Position numbers and translations under genes: made by a program. DNA of 64,000 bases from positions 1,116,001 through 1,180,000 of the forward strand of contig NZ_RQFG01000005.1 of assembly GCF_004769235.1 (NCBI RefSeq). Direction: 5' to 3'. Of this stretch, positions 56,960 to 64,000 are shown in pieces. A model generated the notes under the pieces. It did not search any database. It was not told the origin of the DNA and saw only the letters and a program-made list of their open reading frames with translations. Every line of letters begins with the position of its first letter. Position 1 is the first letter of the stretch. This DNA is from Leptospira kanakyensis. GTDB lineage: Bacteria; Spirochaetota; Leptospiria; Leptospirales; Leptospiraceae.

Positions 56960-57529
56960 ATGAAAAAAATCATCATTCTCTCACTTAAAATATTTTTTGC
57001 CTACATACTTATATCCTGCAGTTATATCATCTCTACTGGTCTTGTAGAAGAGGAAAACTTAAGTTCAAATACCGCTCTAGTACTTGGTAATAAAGTGGAG
57101 TTAGACGGAACACCTTCGAATCGATTACAAGCAAGATTGGATAGAGCAGCCATACTTTACAAAGATGGTTTGATTCAGAAAATTATTGTCTCCGGTGGGA
57201 TTGGAAAAGAAGGATTTGATGAAGCAAAAGTCATGAAAAACTATTTAATCAAACAAGGAATTAATGCGGATCAAATCATTGAAGATAATATAGGTTACAC
57301 TACAGAAAAATCTGCCAACAATCTAAAGGATATCTTAGAATCCAATACTGCAGAACCAATTCTGATTATCTCGCAGTATTACCACCTTCCTCGATCCAAA
57401 TATCTAGTAAAAAAAGCTGGATTCCAAAATGTCAAAACTTCCTATGCTAGGTATTTTGAAATCCGAGATTTCTATTCTATCTTCAGAGAAACCATCGCCT
57501 TACCTTATGTAATCATTCTTAATCGATAA
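56960..57529 (+). CDS. DUF218 (SanA/YdcF-like) membrane-anchored protein
   Basis: 189 residues from the ATG at 56960; an in-frame ATG at 56918 would spoil the leader. The N-terminus is a signal anchor or lipoprotein leader (KKIIILSLKIFFAYILISC, with Cys at about 20). The DUF218 core: TALVLGNKVELDGTPSNRLQARLDRA, IIVSGGIGKEGFDEA, and the active-region ISQYYHLPRSKYL near the end. SanA-type members affect envelope barrier function; the reaction is unproven. No ribosome-binding site is evident. AT-rich by eye. A second DUF218 gene lies at 58986. Confidence 0.82.
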   Translation: MKKIIILSLKIFFAYILISCSYIISTGLVEEENLSSNTALVLGNKVELDGTPSNRLQARLDRAAILYKDGLIQKIIVSGGIGKEGFDEAKVMKNYLIKQGINADQIIEDNIGYTTEKSANNLKDILESNTAEPILIISQYYHLPRSKYLVKKAGFQNVKTSYARYFEIRDFYSIFRETIALPYVIILNR

Positions 57530-57534
57530 ATTTT

Positions 57535-57894
57535 ATGAATCAAGAAACAAATATAAACTTAATCGATACCCAATTAAAGGCTTATAACAATAAAGATATT
57601 GATTCATTTCTCAAATGTTGGGACAAAAATGCAAAAATATATCTCCATCCGAGGACTTTAATTGCAGATGGGATTGACCAAATTAAGGAAAGACATATAA
57701 TTCGTTTCCAGGAGCCAGATCTTTTTGCAAAATTGATTTCTAGACAAGTGTTTGGTGGTAAAATTGTTGATCATGAATTAGTTACTAGAAACTTTCCAGA
57801 AGGAAAAGCAAATATAGATGTATTAGCAATTTACGAAATAGAAAAACAACTAATTGTTAATGCTTGGTTTTTAATTGGTGAACCGAAATTTTAG
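57535..57894 (+). CDS. SnoaL-like (NTF2-fold) protein
   Basis: 119 residues. The opening NLIDTQLKAYNNKDIDSFLKCWDKNAKIYLHP is typical of the SnoaL-like/steroid isomerase-like NTF2 fold, with the family's HPRTLIADGIDQIKERH next. These small alpha+beta barrels bind or isomerise small ligands; no substrate can be named. It starts 5 bases after the DUF218 gene, so the pair is likely co-transcribed. Confidence 0.78.
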   Translation: MNQETNINLIDTQLKAYNNKDIDSFLKCWDKNAKIYLHPRTLIADGIDQIKERHIIRFQEPDLFAKLISRQVFGGKIVDHELVTRNFPEGKANIDVLAIYEIEKQLIVNAWFLIGEPKF

Positions 57895-57932
57895 CGTAAA
57901 AATTTTTTGATCCAAAAGATAGGTAAATAAAA

Positions 57933-58442
57933 ATGTTAATCTCCTTAAAAAGGAACATAATTTTTTTAGCTAATTTCAAATTTATATTTCCCTTTGTTTT
58001 CTTCATTCACTGTCACCATTTATACAATGGCCCTGATTACATCGAAGGATCAGAAGCAAACCAAAGAATCACCAGTCCCATTATATCGAAATTGCACAGT
58101 TGTAGTTTGTTAACTCACTCATATAATAGGAATGATACAAACCCTGATCCAATGCGGAGAACTCTTTCTATAGAAACTACAAATTCTTTCTTTCTGATTT
58201 TGCATTTATTCACTCGTTTTGAAGTTTTTAATCCATACTCCTACTACAAAACTAAAGATATCGATAGGTGTTCCAAAGATATTGAGTTTTATTCCTGTGA
58301 CCATTTTAGCCCAAGATGGTCAAACGATGCCAATTTTGGTTTCTTCATTGCAACTATTGTATGTAATGATGTAAAAACATACGAGCCACCGCTCCAAAGA
58401 ATTTTTCCAAGTTCAGACGAAGAAGAAAGTGAAGAAGAATAG
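57933..58442 (+). CDS. Hypothetical lipoprotein with acidic C-terminus
   Basis: 169 residues, not recognised. The leader has a long hydrophobic run (FKFIFPFVFFIHC) with a plausible lipidated Cys near residue 27. The mature part has four further cysteines (about 57, 112, 120 and 143), an aromatic-rich centre, and ends in a run of Glu/Asp/Ser. No family motif is seen. It sits between small cytosolic proteins and is AT-rich; it could be species-restricted. Confidence 0.6.
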   Translation: MLISLKRNIIFLANFKFIFPFVFFIHCHHLYNGPDYIEGSEANQRITSPIISKLHSCSLLTHSYNRNDTNPDPMRRTLSIETTNSFFLILHLFTRFEVFNPYSYYKTKDIDRCSKDIEFYSCDHFSPRWSNDANFGFFIATIVCNDVKTYEPPLQRIFPSSDEEESEEE

Positions 58443-58459
58443 TATAAAAGGAGAAAATC

Positions 58460-58975
58460 ATGGCAGCACCAAAGAAGAAAAAATCAAGTGGAACCAAAAC
58501 AAAAGCAAATCTAAAAAAGTTAGATTATCGCTCCAATCCAACTCATAGTATTACACCCTTTCTTATGTTTAATGCAAACATTGAAGAGGTGGCAAAGTTC
58601 TATGCATCGGTTTTTAAAAAATCCAAAATCATCACTGCCAACCCAATGCAAGGTGAGTTCATTTTAAACGGGCAAAAGTTTACAGCTTACAATGGTGGGC
58701 CTGAATTTAAATTCACTTGGGGAGTTTCCTTTATGATCAGCGTAGAAACTCAAAAAGAAGTAGATTATTATTGGAATGCGCTTTTAGCAGATGGTGGTAC
58801 AGAAAGTATGTGTGGTTGGCTTCAAGATAAATTTGGTATGTATTGGCAAGTGACCCCGAAAATTCTTTTACAACTAATTTCGCATAAAGACCCAATCAAA
58901 GCCGAACGTGCCACACAAGCCATGTTAAAAATGAGAAAAATAGACATAGCGGTTTTAAAAGAAGCAGTAAGTTAA
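58460..58975 (+). CDS. PhnB-like VOC-fold protein
   Basis: 171 residues. The first ~25 residues are Lys-rich (KKKKSSGTKTKANLKKL). Then the '3-demethylubiquinone-9 methyltransferase-like' VOC domain: ITPFLMFNANIEEVAKFYASVFKKSKI, FTAYNGGPEFKFTWGVSFMI, and CGWLQDKFGMYWQVTP. Despite the name these proteins are not methyltransferases but glyoxalase/bleomycin-resistance-fold proteins of unknown substrate. AAAGGAG precedes the ATG. The basic N-terminal tail is unusual for the family and recalls that of the protein at 36322. Confidence 0.85.
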   Translation: MAAPKKKKSSGTKTKANLKKLDYRSNPTHSITPFLMFNANIEEVAKFYASVFKKSKIITANPMQGEFILNGQKFTAYNGGPEFKFTWGVSFMISVETQKEVDYYWNALLADGGTESMCGWLQDKFGMYWQVTPKILLQLISHKDPIKAERATQAMLKMRKIDIAVLKEAVS

Positions 58976-58985
58976 TTGGTTTCTG

Positions 58986-59651
58986 TTGTTACTCTCTCAT
59001 AAAAAAATTTCTGATACAGATTTAGAATCTGCTTCTATCATTTGGGATTTTCTCACACAAAAAGATAATCTCGATAAAGCAGATTTAATTTTTGTCCTTT
59101 GTAGCCATGACGTTAGAATTGCTAAGTATGCAGCAGATTTATACAGAAATGGTTATGCGAAGCAAATTCTCTTTTCAGGTGGAATCAATTTTTTTACTAA
59201 GAATATATTCTCAGATTCCGAAGCTGATTCTTTTGCTAAATTGGCCCTCAACGAGGGGATTCCAGCAAAAGACATCATAATCGAAAATAATTCTACCAAT
59301 ACTGGTGAAAATATTCAATTCACTAAATCTTTGTTAAACAGAAAGAATATTAAGGTAAACTCGATCATTGCGATTCAAAAGCCTTCTATGACTTTAAGAG
59401 TTAGGTTGGCTTTAGACAAACAATGGCCAGAGAACCAATTCATCATTTCTGCCCCCGATTACTCTTTGTTGGATGCCCCTCATTCGCATATTAATCTTTT
59501 TATGATTATCAACGAAATTGTAGGCGATTTACAAAGAATCATTACTTATCCCAAACTAGGTTTTCAATCTGAAATCGCTATCCCTGAATCGGTTGAATAT
59601 GCATTCAACTATCTGGTTTCTCAAGAATATAATTTACACTTAGTTCAATAA
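58986..59651 (+). CDS. Cytosolic DUF218 (YdcF-like) protein
   Basis: 221 residues from a TTG at 58986, without leader. YdcF-like core: ADLIFVLCSHDVRIAKYAADLYRNG, ILFSGGINFF, IIENNSTNTGENIQFTK and SIIAIQKPSMTLRVRLAL. The E. coli YdcF protein binds SAM; the function of the family is unsettled. It follows the VOC gene by 10 bases and ends at a strong palindromic terminator. Compared with the DUF218 at 56960 it lacks a membrane anchor, so the two are different subfamilies and not a recent duplication. Confidence 0.8.
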   Translation: MLLSHKKISDTDLESASIIWDFLTQKDNLDKADLIFVLCSHDVRIAKYAADLYRNGYAKQILFSGGINFFTKNIFSDSEADSFAKLALNEGIPAKDIIIENNSTNTGENIQFTKSLLNRKNIKVNSIIAIQKPSMTLRVRLALDKQWPENQFIISAPDYSLLDAPHSHINLFMIINEIVGDLQRIITYPKLGFQSEIAIPESVEYAFNYLVSQEYNLHLVQ

Positions 59652-59665
59652 AAATTGAATTTTCA

Positions 59666-59697
59666 ATAACCCTATAACTTTAAAGTTATAGGGTTAT
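59666..59697. terminator. Bidirectional terminator, 32-base perfect palindrome
   Basis: Positions 59666-59681 are the exact reverse complement of 59682-59697 (arms ATAACCCTATAACTTT and its complement). It lies 14 bases after the stop of the DUF218 gene and 13 bases before the stop of the convergent adenosine deaminase. A/T-rich flanks supply short T-runs on the minus-strand side. In RNA the centre would open to a small loop. Confidence 0.8.
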
Positions 59698-59710
59698 ATA
59701 AAAATCAAAA

Positions 59711-61063
59711 CTATACAGCAGTTACTTGTTTATCGGAAACCAAATTGTATTTTAATTTTATTTGGTCTATTTTCTCTTCCATTGCCGCCCACAACGTTTC
59801 TTTTTCTGGATGGAAAGTACAAAGTACACCTTGTCTTACCAAATCAATGATTTCATCGATAGAAAAATCTAAGAAACGATAGAGTTTAAAAAATTCATAA
59901 GTAAGATTTACGTTAAAGATATCAGGATCATCTGTATTGATACACAACATCAAACCTTGGTCGTAATAATAACGAACAGGGTGATTTTGTTCCTTACGAA
60001 CATATTTTCCAGTAAAAACATTTGAAGTCACACAAATCTCAATTGGGATTTTGTTTTCTTTCATGTAACGAACAAGCTCTGGATCTTGGATTGCGGAAGT
60101 TCCGTGACCAATCCTTTCCGCCTTACAAAGGTTGACTGCATCCCAAATTGCCCAAGGCCCATCATCTTCACCTGAGTGAGCCACACATCGTAGGCCAGAT
60201 TCACGAGCTACTTTGAATACTTCGGAATAATCTTTGGCAGGGCCCATAAGTTCAGCACCACCAAGTCCGATTCCAATCACTTCTTTATGTTTTAGACCTA
60301 AAACACGTTTGAGATTGTTCATCGCATTTTCTGGACCAAAAGAACGAGATACATCCACTAACAATCGAATGGTGATTCCATCTTTGACTTCAATTTGACG
60401 AATGCGATTTACCATCACCTCGACCATTTCATCAAAATCCAATCCGTTTTGGATGAACTTAGAAGGTGCAAAGAATGCTTCGCAATAGATGATATTATTT
60501 GAACGTAAGTAGTCTGCTAAACTATCGATAAAATAACCAAGGTCTGATGCTTCTTTCACCGAACCTTGCACAAAGAAAAATACCTGAATGAAACCATTGA
60601 GATCTTTAAAATTGTATTTATCTTCAAACTCTTTATCAGTAACTTCGATTCCGTTCTTTTTGTACAAAAACTTCAAAGTTTCTTTGTTCACACAAGCTTC
60701 CAAATGAAGGTGCACTTCTGTTTTTGGAATTTCTCGAATGAAATTGATAACATCCTGCTCGTTCGGATGAGGAACCGACAAGTCCCCCGCGAGTAAGGAC
60801 TTTCTCTCTTTGAGGAGAGGTGACTCTGCCGAAGGTTCCAAGCCTTCTTTGGAAAGTAACCAAAGGGGAGGGTGGAGGATCGGGAGTTCCATTAAAGAAA
60901 CTCGCTCGTTTAACAGAGTATTGATTTGTTTATCAAAGGTAAGTTGGATGGTAGGCGAGTACGGTCTGTCAGCTGGCAGCCGGCTTTTTAACCGATTCAG
61001 CTCCGCAATGTCACGGTCAATGACAGCAATACGATTTAATATCTCAGAAAAAGGAACTTCCAT
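59711..61063 (-). CDS. add: Adenosine deaminase with N-terminal extension
   Basis: 450 residues, about 110 longer than the usual ~340. The catalytic domain starts near residue 112: KTEVHLHLEAC (zinc His pair), later AHSGEDDGPW (His/Glu), ERIGHGTSA and CINTDDPDIF (zinc Asp). It converts adenosine to inosine. The extension begins with a probable coiled coil (FSEILNRIAVIDRDIAELNRL) and continues with a proline-rich linker; its role is unknown. Ends facing the palindromic terminator at 59666. Confidence 0.88.
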   Translation of the reverse strand: MEVPFSEILNRIAVIDRDIAELNRLKSRLPADRPYSPTIQLTFDKQINTLLNERVSLMELPILHPPLWLLSKEGLEPSAESPLLKERKSLLAGDLSVPHPNEQDVINFIREIPKTEVHLHLEACVNKETLKFLYKKNGIEVTDKEFEDKYNFKDLNGFIQVFFFVQGSVKEASDLGYFIDSLADYLRSNNIIYCEAFFAPSKFIQNGLDFDEMVEVMVNRIRQIEVKDGITIRLLVDVSRSFGPENAMNNLKRVLGLKHKEVIGIGLGGAELMGPAKDYSEVFKVARESGLRCVAHSGEDDGPWAIWDAVNLCKAERIGHGTSAIQDPELVRYMKENKIPIEICVTSNVFTGKYVRKEQNHPVRYYYDQGLMLCINTDDPDIFNVNLTYEFFKLYRFLDFSIDEIIDLVRQGVLCTFHPEKETLWAAMEEKIDQIKLKYNLVSDKQVTAV

Positions 61064-61213
61064 GTTCCAGGAAAGAATGCGAAATTTCGCAAGTGCCTAC
61101 AAGTAGATTTTTAAACCTTGGGTGAAAATCCCTATTCAGCTTTCAAAAATCCCGTCGATAGGAAATTTGGGAGCGGAAAAGACTGGAAATTTTTTCCGAA
61201 TTATGTCGTATAA

Positions 61214-62413
61214 ATGAATATGCTCACATCTCGCAAAACATTCCTACCGTTTGCTCTTCCTTCGATCTCGGAGGATGCAATTGAGGAAGTCGCCCAAGTG
61301 CTTAGGTCTGGCTGGGTCACCTCAGGTCCGAAAGTAAAACAATTCGAGATGGAGTTCGGTGACTTTGTGGGTAGCAAAGAAACCATCGCCGTCAATTCGG
61401 CAACAGCTGGGCTTCATTTAGCTTTGGAAGCCATCGGACTCACCGCCGATGATGCCGCCATCACTAGTTCCATAACCTTTACTGCGACGACAGAAGTGAT
61501 TTGTTATTTTGGGGCCGAACCCATTCTCACCGATGTGGATCCCATCCACAACCTAATGACTCCCGAAACCCTTCATGAAACAATTACATCCAAATGCAAA
61601 TGGAACGGTAAGGAACTGATTAGTAAAAAAACCGGCAAAAGAATCAAAGCGATTATGCCCGTCCACTTAGCAGGTTATACTTGCGATATGGTAGGACTTA
61701 TGGCGATTGCGAAAGAATACAATTTATATGTAATCGAAGACGCAGCCCATGCGTTTCCTGCAGTTCACAAAGATAAGATGATTGGGACTTGGGGTGATTT
61801 TACCGTTTTTAGTTTTTATGCAACCAAGGGAATCACTACGGGGGAAGGGGGTATGGTTACTACTTCTCACAAAGATGCAGCAGAACGAATGCGGATCATG
61901 AGACTCCATGGAATTAACCGCGATGCGTTCAATAGACCTGGTTGGTACTACGAAGTGGTCGATGCAGGTTATAAATACAATATGACGGACATCGCCGCCG
62001 CGTTAGGTGTTGTCCAACTAAAGGAATCGCATAGTTTCTGGGAACGTAGGACAGAAATTGCAAAACACTACAATCAGGAATTTAGTTCCTTAAAAGGAAT
62101 CAAACTTCCAAAAGAAGATACAAACGGAATTCATAGTTGGCATCTTTATCGAATAGAAGTTGATCCAAAAATTGCTAAGGTAGGGCGAGATACTTTAGTA
62201 GAAGAATTAAAGGAAAGAAATATTGGAACTAGTCTACATTTCATTCCTATCTTCGAACATCCTTATTATAAAAAGACCTTTCAATACAATCGTAAAGAAT
62301 ATCCGAATGCCTGCCAGATGTATGATCGTTCTGTATCATTACCTCTATTTGCTGGTATGACTAAATCAGACGAAAAAGATGTGATTGATGCAGTAAAAGA
62401 TATTTTAGGGTAA
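61214..62413 (+). CDS. DegT/DnrJ/EryC1/StrS-family PLP aminotransferase
   Basis: 399 residues. The PLP lysine is in FYATKGITTGEGGMVTT, the cofactor Asp in VIEDAAHAFPA, and the substrate loop at LHGINRDAFNRPGWYYEV. The N-terminus LPFALPSISEDAIEEVAQVLRSGWVTSGPKVKQFE (about 11-45) is the family opening. Such enzymes put amino groups on nucleotide-linked keto-sugars for O-antigen, lipid A or glycans; ArnB and PseC are relatives. No other sugar genes adjoin it in this window, so the sugar cannot be named. Confidence 0.9.
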   Translation: MNMLTSRKTFLPFALPSISEDAIEEVAQVLRSGWVTSGPKVKQFEMEFGDFVGSKETIAVNSATAGLHLALEAIGLTADDAAITSSITFTATTEVICYFGAEPILTDVDPIHNLMTPETLHETITSKCKWNGKELISKKTGKRIKAIMPVHLAGYTCDMVGLMAIAKEYNLYVIEDAAHAFPAVHKDKMIGTWGDFTVFSFYATKGITTGEGGMVTTSHKDAAERMRIMRLHGINRDAFNRPGWYYEVVDAGYKYNMTDIAAALGVVQLKESHSFWERRTEIAKHYNQEFSSLKGIKLPKEDTNGIHSWHLYRIEVDPKIAKVGRDTLVEELKERNIGTSLHFIPIFEHPYYKKTFQYNRKEYPNACQMYDRSVSLPLFAGMTKSDEKDVIDAVKDILG

Positions 62414-62419
62414 TGTAAA

Positions 62420-63250
62420 TTAATGGGAAGAGGGTGCGATTCGGTTTTGATAAAACCCCGGATCGTATAACTTTAATAAATCCACTAGACCTAAAATAAA
62501 ATCCGTATCTGTCCCATCAGCTTTTCTACGAATCCAAAATCCTACAAGTTCTTTGACCACTTGAGCATCAATGGTTTCATCACCTTTTTTATAAACAAAA
62601 CGTGATGACTCTTCAGGATCTTCATTATCGGTAAATGCTGGATACAAAAACAAAATAAACCGATCCAAATAATATGGATCCAAACGGTTCTCTTCCACTA
62701 ATAATAAGTAACGATCTGCTTCTTTTCTAAAGAATTTAGGATTAGAATCTAGTTTCTGATAAACAATAAAAAATTCACGAGCCGTGTTCCGAATCAATCC
62801 TTCGTAAATTGGTAAAGTTAATGTATATAATGTTTCATTTGTTTTTGCAGGAAGTAAATATTCGCGTAGTTTTATAGGAAATTCAGGATTGTAATGTCCG
62901 AATTCATAGTTTGAGTTTAGTTCAAGATAGTATTTAGTATGAGGTCCTGACAGAAAAATTTGAATGTCTAAATACTCTGCCAGTTTGCGAAAACTTAGAA
63001 CCGTTTGGATTTTACAAAAAATCTTATGATAAGATAATTCTTTTTCGCAGTACAATCCAAGTTTCGGAAATTGTATCCAAGTAGAAGTGACAAGTTCTTT
63101 AAATTTTGTTTCCCTTTCTATCTTTTTGTCCACAAATACCGAATCCAACTTTGGGCCGATAATGGAACAAGAGAATAGAAAAAGAAACGAAATTTTACTT
63201 AATTTTATAAGTAATTTCTGCAGGTAGATTTTCCCATTCCGAATTAACAT
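62420..63250 (-). CDS. Hypothetical lipoprotein
   Basis: 276 residues, not recognised. A lipoprotein leader is present, ISFLFLFSC with Cys near 28. The body is mixed charged and aromatic, with no known motif and no repeats. It overlaps the upstream gene by 56 bases from the ATG at 63250; no other in-frame start is available before the leader. Conserved pairing with the partial gene at 63195 would suggest a joint role in the envelope. Confidence 0.6.
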   Translation of the reverse strand: MLIRNGKIYLQKLLIKLSKISFLFLFSCSIIGPKLDSVFVDKKIERETKFKELVTSTWIQFPKLGLYCEKELSYHKIFCKIQTVLSFRKLAEYLDIQIFLSGPHTKYYLELNSNYEFGHYNPEFPIKLREYLLPAKTNETLYTLTLPIYEGLIRNTAREFFIVYQKLDSNPKFFRKEADRYLLLVEENRLDPYYLDRFILFLYPAFTDNEDPEESSRFVYKKGDETIDAQVVKELVGFWIRRKADGTDTDFILGLVDLLKLYDPGFYQNRIAPSSH

Positions 63251-64000
63251 CTTTACGAAAGTATACTGGAGAAACTGAAGATTTGAAATTCAAACTTTGG
63301 TATAAAATCAGATCTGATTCTTTTTTTTCGAAATAACGTTTATCCGTATTACTCCCTAACCCTAAATCTGCGATTGGAATCCAACCATAACTAAGAAGAA
63401 AAATAGATAAGGAATCCTGAATTGATTTTGCCTTTCCCTTTTCAAATCGAATCATTCGGAAAGGTTGGATCGGGACTCCTAATTCTTTCATTTTATCTTT
63501 AAAATCGTTTATACTGATACTTGTTTGGCGTGCTTGGTAAATCGCATCTAAATAGTCTCTAGGTAAAAGTTTTAATTCTTCTTTTGTCTTTTCATAATAA
63601 GAAGTCACATCACCTGGATACACTGCATCTTTATCCAAATATTCATCAGTAACATAGTATTTAATGAACTGATTTTTTGATGAGAACTTATATTTCACAA
63701 TTTGTTCTCCCGGTAAATCTTCGATGGATAGTTTCTTTAAATGCACTCTGTTACGTTGAATGAAACTAGGTTGATAGACAGTATCAGAAAACTTAACAGA
63801 CCGAATTCTCTGTTGTTCATTGGACGGGGGATGAAGGATTGCAATTTGTGCTTTTGATAATGAAACCGAATCCAGTTTGAATTTTAAAGTAACTTCTAAG
63901 TTGTATTCTTCTTCACCGGATGCAATGAAACGTTCTGTTTCAATGAAGGGAATGTTTTTGATTTCTTTATTTTCACGATCAACAACCCAAAGTTTGGAAC
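63195..64000 (-). CDS. Hypothetical protein, 5' part outside window
   Basis: The frame is open from the stop at 63195 to the right edge, giving at least 267 residues; a GTG at 63746 is an internal Val and not the start. Visible sequence includes LWVVDRENKEIK, FKLDSVSLSKAQIAILHPP and LLSYGWIPIADLGLGSN. It is beta-rich in look, with many Lys/Glu. No motif is recognised and the N-terminus, including any signal peptide, is outside. Overlaps the downstream lipoprotein gene by 56 bases. Confidence 0.6.
   Translation of the reverse strand, partial: SKLWVVDRENKEIKNIPFIETERFIASGEEEYNLEVTLKFKLDSVSLSKAQIAILHPPSNEQQRIRSVKFSDTVYQPSFIQRNRVHLKKLSIEDLPGEQIVKYKFSSKNQFIKYYVTDEYLDKDAVYPGDVTSYYEKTKEELKLLPRDYLDAIYQARQTSISINDFKDKMKELGVPIQPFRMIRFEKGKAKSIQDSLSIFLLSYGWIPIADLGLGSNTDKRYFEKKESDLILYQSLNFKSSVSPVYFRKDVNSEWENLPAEITYKIK

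Noticed and set aside
63195..63746. Complete gene starting at GTG 63746
   Set aside because: The frame remains open upstream to the window edge with protein-like sequence, so the start is outside.
1..64000. tRNA, rRNA, CRISPR arrays, insertion sequences, riboswitches
   Set aside because: No gap is large enough for rRNA; I saw no cloverleaf, repeat-spacer pattern, transposase or known riboswitch core in the intergenic regions by eye. A covariance-model scan would be decisive.

Overview
The window reads as a chromosomal segment of a spirochaete, most probably a saprophyte-type Leptospira. The grounds are the moderate-to-low GC by eye, many TTG/GTG starts, short intergenic gaps with frequent overlaps, several lipoproteins with loose spirochaetal lipoboxes, and the density of sensor kinases, lone receivers, STAS and EAL proteins. 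The genus call is inference from gene content and protein style. I see no rRNA, tRNA, insertion sequence, prophage or CRISPR array, and no gene-free stretch over 300 bases.

Layout. 1-8.7 kb: a DUF2804 lipoprotein cut by the left edge, a YkuI-type EAL protein, a beta-propeller/ankyrin/pseudouridine-synthase/HAD run, and a histidine kinase paired with a receiver carrying an RsbW-like ATPase. 8.8-20.4 kb: housekeeping genes (pyrD, an RNA uracil methyltransferase, argG, coaD, a CPA2 antiporter, ndk, ispA, tlyA), interrupted by a minus-strand operon of a lipoprotein nitrilase, a gluconate-dehydrogenase-subunit-3-like protein and a GMC oxidoreductase. 20.4-30.7 kb: a lone receiver, a ferredoxin, an alpha/beta hydrolase, a four-gene operon of two sensor kinases plus AmgK/MurU-like peptidoglycan recycling enzymes, then pgi, galK, a STAS protein and mtnP. 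30.8-42.3 kb: a DUF4139 protein, a RetSat-like oxidoreductase, a MarR regulator, a formylglycine-enzyme-like protein, an ACT protein, a histone-tailed membrane protein, hom, a second STAS protein, hflX and a HEAT-repeat lipoprotein. 42.3-55.1 kb: a pabA-like/msbA-like/receiver operon, an acyl-CoA dehydrogenase, yebC, a GlsB-type membrane protein, an eroded EAL protein with a pseudo-receiver, an enoyl-CoA hydratase, an M23 peptidase, fabG and purB. 55.1-64 kb: a more accessory, AT-richer stretch with a small methyltransferase-like remnant, a carboxylesterase/DODA-dioxygenase operon, two DUF218 proteins, small unknowns, adenosine deaminase, a DegT aminotransferase, and two unknown envelope genes, the last cut by the right edge.

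Three ideas connect genes. (1) A nearly identical 18-base dyad lies over the marR promoter (33863-33880) and between the -35 and -10 of the dioxygenase promoter (56789-56806), 23 kb apart. This suggests one MarR regulon controlling a dioxygenase plus MhqD-like carboxylesterase, perhaps for aromatic or quinone stress. (2) AmgK/MurU-like genes are co-transcribed with two sensor kinases, predicting cell-wall sugar salvage that bypasses MurA. (3) The subunit-3-like protein has an RK-type Tat-like leader while its GMC partner has none, suggesting folded co-export.

Many convergent genes overlap at their 3' ends (rlmD-like/GMC, murU/pgi, STAS/mtnP, STAS/hflX, HEAT/receiver, M23/fabG) with no terminator between them.
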